A stretch of 16,399 nt of DNA from JANSWY01 sp038525605 (GTDB taxonomy: Bacteria > Bacteroidota > Bacteroidia > Cytophagales > Cyclobacteriaceae): the NCBI GenBank assembly GCA_038525605.1, contig JBCBHL010000149.1, positions 1 through 16,399 on the forward strand, read 5' to 3'. The position numbers and the translations under genes are program-made. The first letter of the stretch is position 1; each line of letters starts with the position of its first letter. Below the pieces are notes generated by a model. That model ran no database searches, was not told the DNA's origin, and worked only from the letters and a program-made list of their open reading frames with translations. Shown here piece after piece: positions 12,901-16,399 of the stretch.

Positions 12901-14986
12901 CAATCGAAGTAGCTGTAAAGGTAAAAACGGTGTTGTCAGATGTACTAAAATTTGAAACATTGCCATTGTCCAACGAAATGTCACCTGCTACAAATCCGTT
13001 AACTGCTTCACTAAAGGTAATGGTAAAGGCTATTGATGTCGCATTAGTTGGGCTGGTGGTGGTAGTTGCAGTGGTCACCGATGGCCTGGTTTGATCTACT
13101 GTGATTGAAACTTCATCCGAGGCAACATTGTCATTTCCCGCCAGATCTTCTGCCACGCGTTCAGGTATTGTCACTGTTATTTTTCCCTCCCCTGCAGCTA
13201 TGGCATTGAATTGATAAACAATGTTATCGGTGGTTGAAAAATCTGCAACAGTTGCATTAGTAATCGAAATATCATCAGCTATGAAGTCAGTAACTTCCTC
13301 GCTAAAAGTAATGGTAAAAGGAATAGAACCTGCGTTGGTCGGATTGTTTGCTGTAGTACTAACTGTTACTGTCGGAGATTCTGTATCCGGTATTATGACA
13401 GTCAAAGTAAAAACATCTGTCGTAACTCCGCCATCACCATCGTTTGCAGTCAGGCTGATATCGGTGGTACCCGCCTCAGTACCTTCACTAATCACCAGAT
13501 TCGACGACAGTCTGCTAACAGTTGCTACGGCAGTATTGGAAGATGAAAAGGTCACGGTGAAGCCATCGCCGTTGGGATCCTGAAAAACTGACCCAAAGTT
13601 GACCAATTCCGTTCTGAATCCCTGATCTAATGTAATATCTGGCAAGGGATTAATGACATCAGGTGCCTGGTTATCCAGTGCATTGAATACGCGCACTTGT
13701 CCATCATTGAATTCGTTGATATCACGAAAAGGTGCTCCGTAGGCAAGTACGTTCCCATCCTTGCTAAGTGCTATTGTCGGTAGTGCATTGTAAGCACCGG
13801 AAAAATCAAGATCTGCTAAACCATCAATATCTTCACTTACCTGGACCCAATTGCCAGCCTGGTTGTCATAAATTCTAACATGCCCGGCATCTGTTGCTCC
13901 ACCATCATTGGCATTGGCTGCAATTGCCACACGATCTCCGCTTCCACTGATACTCAGGAAGCCAGAAAAATCTCCTGCTGCTTCACCCTCTATGTCCTGT
14001 CCTATTTGAGTCCAGGTAGTAGACAGGAGCTCAAAAATCCGTACATGCCCTGCATCTGCACCATTGCCATCATTACGAGTTGAGCCAACAGCAATGATAC
14101 TGCCATCGTCATTCAAGTCTATACTTACACCGGAATTATCTTCTGCTGCTTCTGCCAGAATGGTTTGACCAACCTGAACCCAGGAACCGGTCTGGAGCTC
14201 ATAAATTTTAGTAAATCCTGCGTCTGCTCCTATGGCATTGTCATTTTGTGCAGCAGAAATGGCTACTCTGCTACCATCACTGCTTATGGTCACAGGTCTG
14301 CCTACAAAATCAAAGTCCGTTTCACCAACAATGTGCTGACCAACCTCTACCCAACTTCCACCTGAAAACTCATAGACTATTGCCTCACCTGAATTAGTAC
14401 CATTGTCATCAGCGAGGTGGTTACCAACAATCATAATCGTACCATCTGTACTCAGATCCACAGAAACACCCAGTCTGTCACCACGGACACCATTAAGTGT
14501 TTGACCCTTTTGCACCCAGGTATCTGTTTGAAACTCGTAAACCCGAACTTCCCCGTCTGTAATATTGCTGGTATTGGTGATATCTTCTTCTATATGTGTT
14601 GGAGCGCCTATCGCTAAAATCGTACCGTCACCATTGAGACTCACTACTTCAGCAAATCTGATTTGATCAACCAGGTCTTGGCCTATTTGCACCCAGGCTC
14701 CTGATTGGTTTTCATACACTCGTACAATTCCCGGGTCTTCCTGAGCCACTGCCAGAATGCTACCATCGTCGCTAAGGCTAACCGAAATGCCAAATCTATC
14801 ATTACGTTCGGTTCCACCGTTAATTGCATCGCCCACCTGAAATTGCGCCTGTGCAACATGATCTGCGAAAAATAGTATCGCTATCAAAAGTGAATATGTG
14901 AAAATATTGGTAAAAGGTCTGCGCTTTAAAACTTCTGTCCGATCTGCACCAGCTCGTAAAAAGTCGTTGATTTCTGTTTTTTTCAT
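9944..14986 (-). CDS. Giant T9SS-exported adhesin-like protein with propeller and Ig-like repeats (1,680 aa)
   Basis: Domains in order: an extended N-terminus with a signal helix at about 29-48 (TYSLLIAILFFADHVAQAQ); about 50-440, seven FG-GAP-like repeats (for example RFGISVSLSDDGSILAVAQ), the number expected for a beta-propeller of integrin-alpha type; about 445-530, an Ig-like domain (LPDITLDQG, DPNGDGFTVTFSSS); about 535-1115, six Ig-like repeats of about 97 residues with the recurrent PTNA...ITFSE and DLAGN motifs; about 1119-1600, a region starting WNEVGNWLNGEVP typical of Bacteroidota secreted proteins; and about 1605-1680, a T9SS type A-like tail (VTIYDLNGKALL, ending KLYILRIDNEVIKFRID). 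The protein should cross the outer membrane by T9SS and act at the surface in adhesion or matrix binding. The sixth repeat has lost the TFSEE core (YRYVWREEVVG). There is no enzyme motif. It may be controlled by the upstream two-component pair. Confidence 0.9.
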   Translation of the reverse strand: MKKTEINDFLRAGADRTEVLKRRPFTNIFTYSLLIAILFFADHVAQAQFQVGDAINGGTERNDRFGISVSLSDDGSILAVAQEDPGIVRVYENQSGAWVQIGQDLVDQIRFAEVVSLNGDGTILAIGAPTHIEEDITNTSNITDGEVRVYEFQTDTWVQKGQTLNGVRGDRLGVSVDLSTDGTIMIVGNHLADDNGTNSGEAIVYEFSGGSWVEVGQHIVGETDFDFVGRPVTISSDGSRVAISAAQNDNAIGADAGFTKIYELQTGSWVQVGQTILAEAAEDNSGVSIDLNDDGSIIAVGSTRNDGNGADAGHVRIFELLSTTWTQIGQDIEGEAAGDFSGFLSISGSGDRVAIAANANDGGATDAGHVRIYDNQAGNWVQVSEDIDGLADLDFSGAYNALPTIALSKDGNVLAYGAPFRDINEFNDGQVRVFNALDNQAPDVINPLPDITLDQGFRTELVNFGSVFQDPNGDGFTVTFSSSNTAVATVSRLSSNLVISEGTEAGTTDISLTANDGDGGVTTDVFTLTVIIPDTESPTVTVSTTANNPTNAGSIPFTITFSEEVTDFIADDISITNATVADFSTTDNIVYQFNAIAAGEGKITVTIPERVAEDLAGNDNVASDEVSITVDQTRPSVTTATTTTSPTNATSIAFTITFSEAVNGFVAGDISLDNGNVSNFSTSDNTVFTFTATSIAAGSLTMGVNSSVATDDAGNANTSSIFRIFTIDRTGPTAVISSTEDSPTNATTVPITVTFSERVSGLTTSDVSVTNATISGISTTDNTVFTFNVFPIDEGTVNVSIPDNVTTDLAGNNNVASNQLSLLIDQTQPTVVLSTAVSSPTNADMIAVTATFSEEMSGFVVGDISVSNGSVSGFSTNDDVVFTFDVTPVAGTLAVEVLSGVATDLAGNTNLVSNELSFVIDQTRPDVTISSTVTGTTNLSTIPIMITFTEEMSSFGVGDISVTNGTVDNFATTDNTVYTMDVNVAADGDVIIDVPENVAADLVGNDNNASNTLTVTVDQTPPSIGTKATTQSSVTSSQVIDYRYVWREEVVGFTADDLDVSNGTVSDFATSDNITFTFNVNATARGTVTISVPPDIVTDLAGNSNLNNGISSIFYEPYKRWVGTVSNDWNEVGNWLNGEVPEASDGVNIPNRSNDPVIADGEDITIVDLIMDAGADLLVASGGSVTSDDITMASTATMMIQSNSFVSTTDLALNGPSTRVTVKSGGSLAVAGSMSGTGFVSVEKNVADNAGLSAIGSPITNQTIEMLSTDIAFRYDEASNTFHSKTGMMQPGEGVFTGFSSLGSTVTFTGTLNTGTIEIPLSRVGNDDNGISDGFNLVSNPYAAAISRSDFISANSTHIDGNIWLWSDGGQNAGGNRAGDYIVVNDMGATTVSDADAVGGTKGIYDEVNDAINSVQGFFVLANSGADGQDLTFNPTMQITTGNADANFFRGSANSVNREIVKLSLSGTGDNSPLYNEIIVGLDENATEGYDFALDALKFSGNDQISFFSINDEKPYAIQALPKLKEEVVTVTLGFELNNIGTYKINVVELQTGAFGATIFLLDQLSGKEYDLSLVDEITFDYQNDLNNDRFALQFRPSQVTTSDVLFENSLELISGDQHGIDIRFRQGQSMVTIYDLNGKALLRELVEFGTGSQRLELPIDPAKLYILRIDNEVIKFRID

Positions 14987-15327
14987 TGGAGGTATTTTTC
15001 AATTAATCACCTCAAATTAGCTTTCAGCAAACGTTGTATCTATTTAGATTTAGTAGTCTACGTTATAGGCAAGTAGTTGACATTTCGGAATTAGCGGTTT
15101 TCAAATAGGGGAAAATGTAATTGGCTTACCTTTTCAGGAAATTGATTAGTGACTGTGCGCCCGTGATCGCTAAGTTCCACGCCGAAAGCATCTCCTGACG
15201 TAATTGTCGGGAATATAGTGTAGAGCACGAGAAGGCGCCCAATTATTGTATGAAGTAGTTGTGGCTATTCAAATACTATTGATAAAGCAATTGCAACGAA
15301 GGTAGTCAAAATTGATATTCCGATTGA
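14987..15327. other. Intergenic region upstream of the adhesin gene
   Basis: This 341-bp gap lies between the response-regulator stop and the adhesin start and must hold the adhesin promoter. I see no gene and no clear TAnnTTTG box at the expected distance. A weak 5-bp inverted repeat (TTGAT...ATCAA, 15309-15327) followed by TTTTG on the minus strand could end the regulator transcript. Confidence 0.4.
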
Positions 15328-16086
15328 TCAACCCCTGAACATACTCAGAAACTGTTCCTTTTTGCTGCGGCTTACATTCACTGAATCTCCGTTTTCCATC
15401 ACCACATAACCGCCATCGCCTTTCACGTACTTTTTGATTTTGTTGAGGTTGACCAGATGCGAATAATGTACTCTCGAAAAGGCGTGTGGTTTCAAAACGG
15501 ATTCAATCTCTTTAAGTGTTTTTGATACCAATATTTTATGATCGCCACTCAAAAACACATTCGTGTAATTATCATCTGCCTCACACCTGATGATATCGTC
15601 CACTTTCACAAATTCTAAACCTTCCAGTGTAGTCAAAGCAATTTTTTCAAGGTTCTTTGCCGGATTTTCGATAGCATTCATCAACAATTCAATCTGATGA
15701 CTTTTTTCCTTCTTTTTCAGGTCTTTTTGAAAGTTATTAACGCACCGGATGAGATCGTCTTTATCAATGGGTTTGAGCAAGTAATCAAAGGCGCTTACTT
15801 TAAATGCTCTGATAGCAAACTGATCGTAGGCTGTTACAAATACCACGTGAAAGGGTAACTCATCAAATCTTTTGAGGAACTCAAAACCATTCATTGCGGG
15901 CATTTCAATGTCCAGAAACAATATTTTGGGAGGTTTCGTCTTCAAAGTACTTAGCGCCTTCACAGGATCGTTGAAGGTATCTGTTACTTCGATAGAAGGG
16001 CAATATTGTTCCAAATTCCACTGAAGCATCTCTATTCCCGGTTTCTCATCGTCCAGGATCGCCGCTTTTATTCTTTCACTATTCAT
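15328..16086 (-). CDS. LytTR-family response regulator
   Basis: The N-terminal receiver domain (about 7-120) carries the acidic pair D12-D13, the phosphoacceptor D59 in LFLDIEMPAMNG, T85 in VVFVTAYD and K105 in DYLLKPID, so it is predicted active. The C-terminal half (about 150-250) is a LytTR DNA-binding domain, including RCEADDNYTNVFL and the FSRVHYSHLVNLNKIKKY segment. It would be phosphorylated by the LytS-type kinase encoded immediately upstream, whose stop overlaps this ATG by 8 nt (ATGAATAG). At 252 residues it has the usual length. The adhesin gene next downstream is a plausible target; LytTR proteins bind direct repeats, but I could not identify such a pair with confidence in 14987-15327. 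Confidence 0.93.
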   Translation of the reverse strand: MNSERIKAAILDDEKPGIEMLQWNLEQYCPSIEVTDTFNDPVKALSTLKTKPPKILFLDIEMPAMNGFEFLKRFDELPFHVVFVTAYDQFAIRAFKVSAFDYLLKPIDKDDLIRCVNNFQKDLKKKEKSHQIELLMNAIENPAKNLEKIALTTLEGLEFVKVDDIIRCEADDNYTNVFLSGDHKILVSKTLKEIESVLKPHAFSRVHYSHLVNLNKIKKYVKGDGGYVVMENGDSVNVSRSKKEQFLSMFRG

Positions 16087-16399
16087 AGATGGGAATGGTT
16101 ATGTAAACAGCTGTACCTGCAGGCCTGTTTTCTTCGTCATACAGGTCTGTAATTTCCAACTGGATCTCCGTCTGATATATCTCTTTCATTACCTTGAGCC
16201 TGTCGGCTGATATTTTCATTCCGAATGATTTTTTTCTTACAGCATTTTTACTTTTGATTTCCATCGCTGCTTTCCTGCCAATGCCATTGTCTCTTATTTC
16301 AATGATGATTTTACTATTCTTCTTTCGCACACTTATGACCAGATTTCTATCTCCTGATTTATGCAATAACCCAAGCCAGATGGCATTTTCCACATAGGG
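16079..16399 (-). CDS. LytS-family sensor histidine kinase, C-terminal part
   Basis: The frame is open to the window edge, beginning PYVENAIWLGLLHKSGD, the N-box of the HATPase domain in LytS/YehU-type kinases, which usually reads ENAIWHGL in Bacteroidota. The ATP-binding G1 box is RDNGIGRKAA, followed by KKSFGMKISADRLKVM as a G2-type region and GTAVYITIPIYE at the end. The dimerisation/phosphoacceptor helix and any sensor domain lie outside the window. The leucine in place of the histidine of the N-box is unusual. The gene overlaps the response-regulator gene by 8 nt, giving tight coupling of the pair. Confidence 0.88.
   Translation of the reverse strand, partial: PYVENAIWLGLLHKSGDRNLVISVRKKNSKIIIEIRDNGIGRKAAMEIKSKNAVRKKSFGMKISADRLKVMKEIYQTEIQLEITDLYDEENRPAGTAVYITIPIYE

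Noticed and set aside
10560..14617. Many plus-strand frames of 60-186 residues opposite the adhesin gene
   Set aside because: They are antisense images of the repetitive, Thr/Ser/Asp-rich adhesin codons; their Val/Ser/Thr-rich repeated composition follows from that.

Overview
The window looks like chromosomal DNA of a Bacteroidota member, probably a Cytophagales-type marine or soil bacterium. The evidence is a 1,680-residue secreted protein with a type IX secretion (T9SS) C-terminal tail, a small protein with a PID-CTERM-like sorting end, a LytS/LytTR two-component pair, start codons without clear Shine-Dalgarno sequences, and GC near 40-48% outside one AT-rich block. The lineage is inferred; no rRNA or tRNA gene is visible.

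Layout. 1-1115: small exported proteins, namely a lipoprotein cut by the window edge, a 73-residue cysteine-containing secreted protein, and a 65-residue lipoprotein. 1235-2509: a TPR protein with a C-terminal membrane helix; its 3' end overlaps a convergent XRE regulator (2484-2906, GTG start). 3057-3678: two small genes, a DNA-binding-type 85-mer and an unrecognised 73-mer. 3669-4622: a 0.95-kb stretch without a convincing gene but dense in structure: a 95-bp palindromic element, terminator-like hairpins, a 31-bp phased array (CAGGAYTAA, five units), and a 21-bp phased array in which TTCGCGG occurs 11 times unchanged with 13-14 bp variable spacers. 4623-5321: an unrecognised alpha-helical cytoplasmic protein, minus strand.

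5462-9160 (minus strand): an AT-rich, probably acquired restriction-modification operon. It encodes an XRE regulator, a single protein fusing a PD-(D/E)xK nuclease domain to an N6-adenine methyltransferase, and a two-TRD specificity subunit. The genes are joined by a 1-nt gap and a 7-nt overlap, with no separate HsdR translocase. This resembles BcgI-type (type IIB) organisation more than classical type I.

9738-16399 (minus strand): a surface-protein locus. A LytS-family kinase (partial) overlaps its LytTR response regulator; after a 341-bp gap comes the giant T9SS adhesin (seven FG-GAP-like propeller blades, one Ig-like domain, six Ig-like repeats, a tail domain), then the PID-CTERM-like small protein 20 bp downstream. 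A terminator at 9634-9657 closes the locus. The two-component system may control the adhesin, but this rests on position only.

The most unusual feature is the pair of adjacent phased arrays at 3945-4371. The larger array appears to contain a duplicated five-unit block whose spacers have diverged while the heptamer has not changed, which suggests selection on the motif as a repeated protein-binding site.
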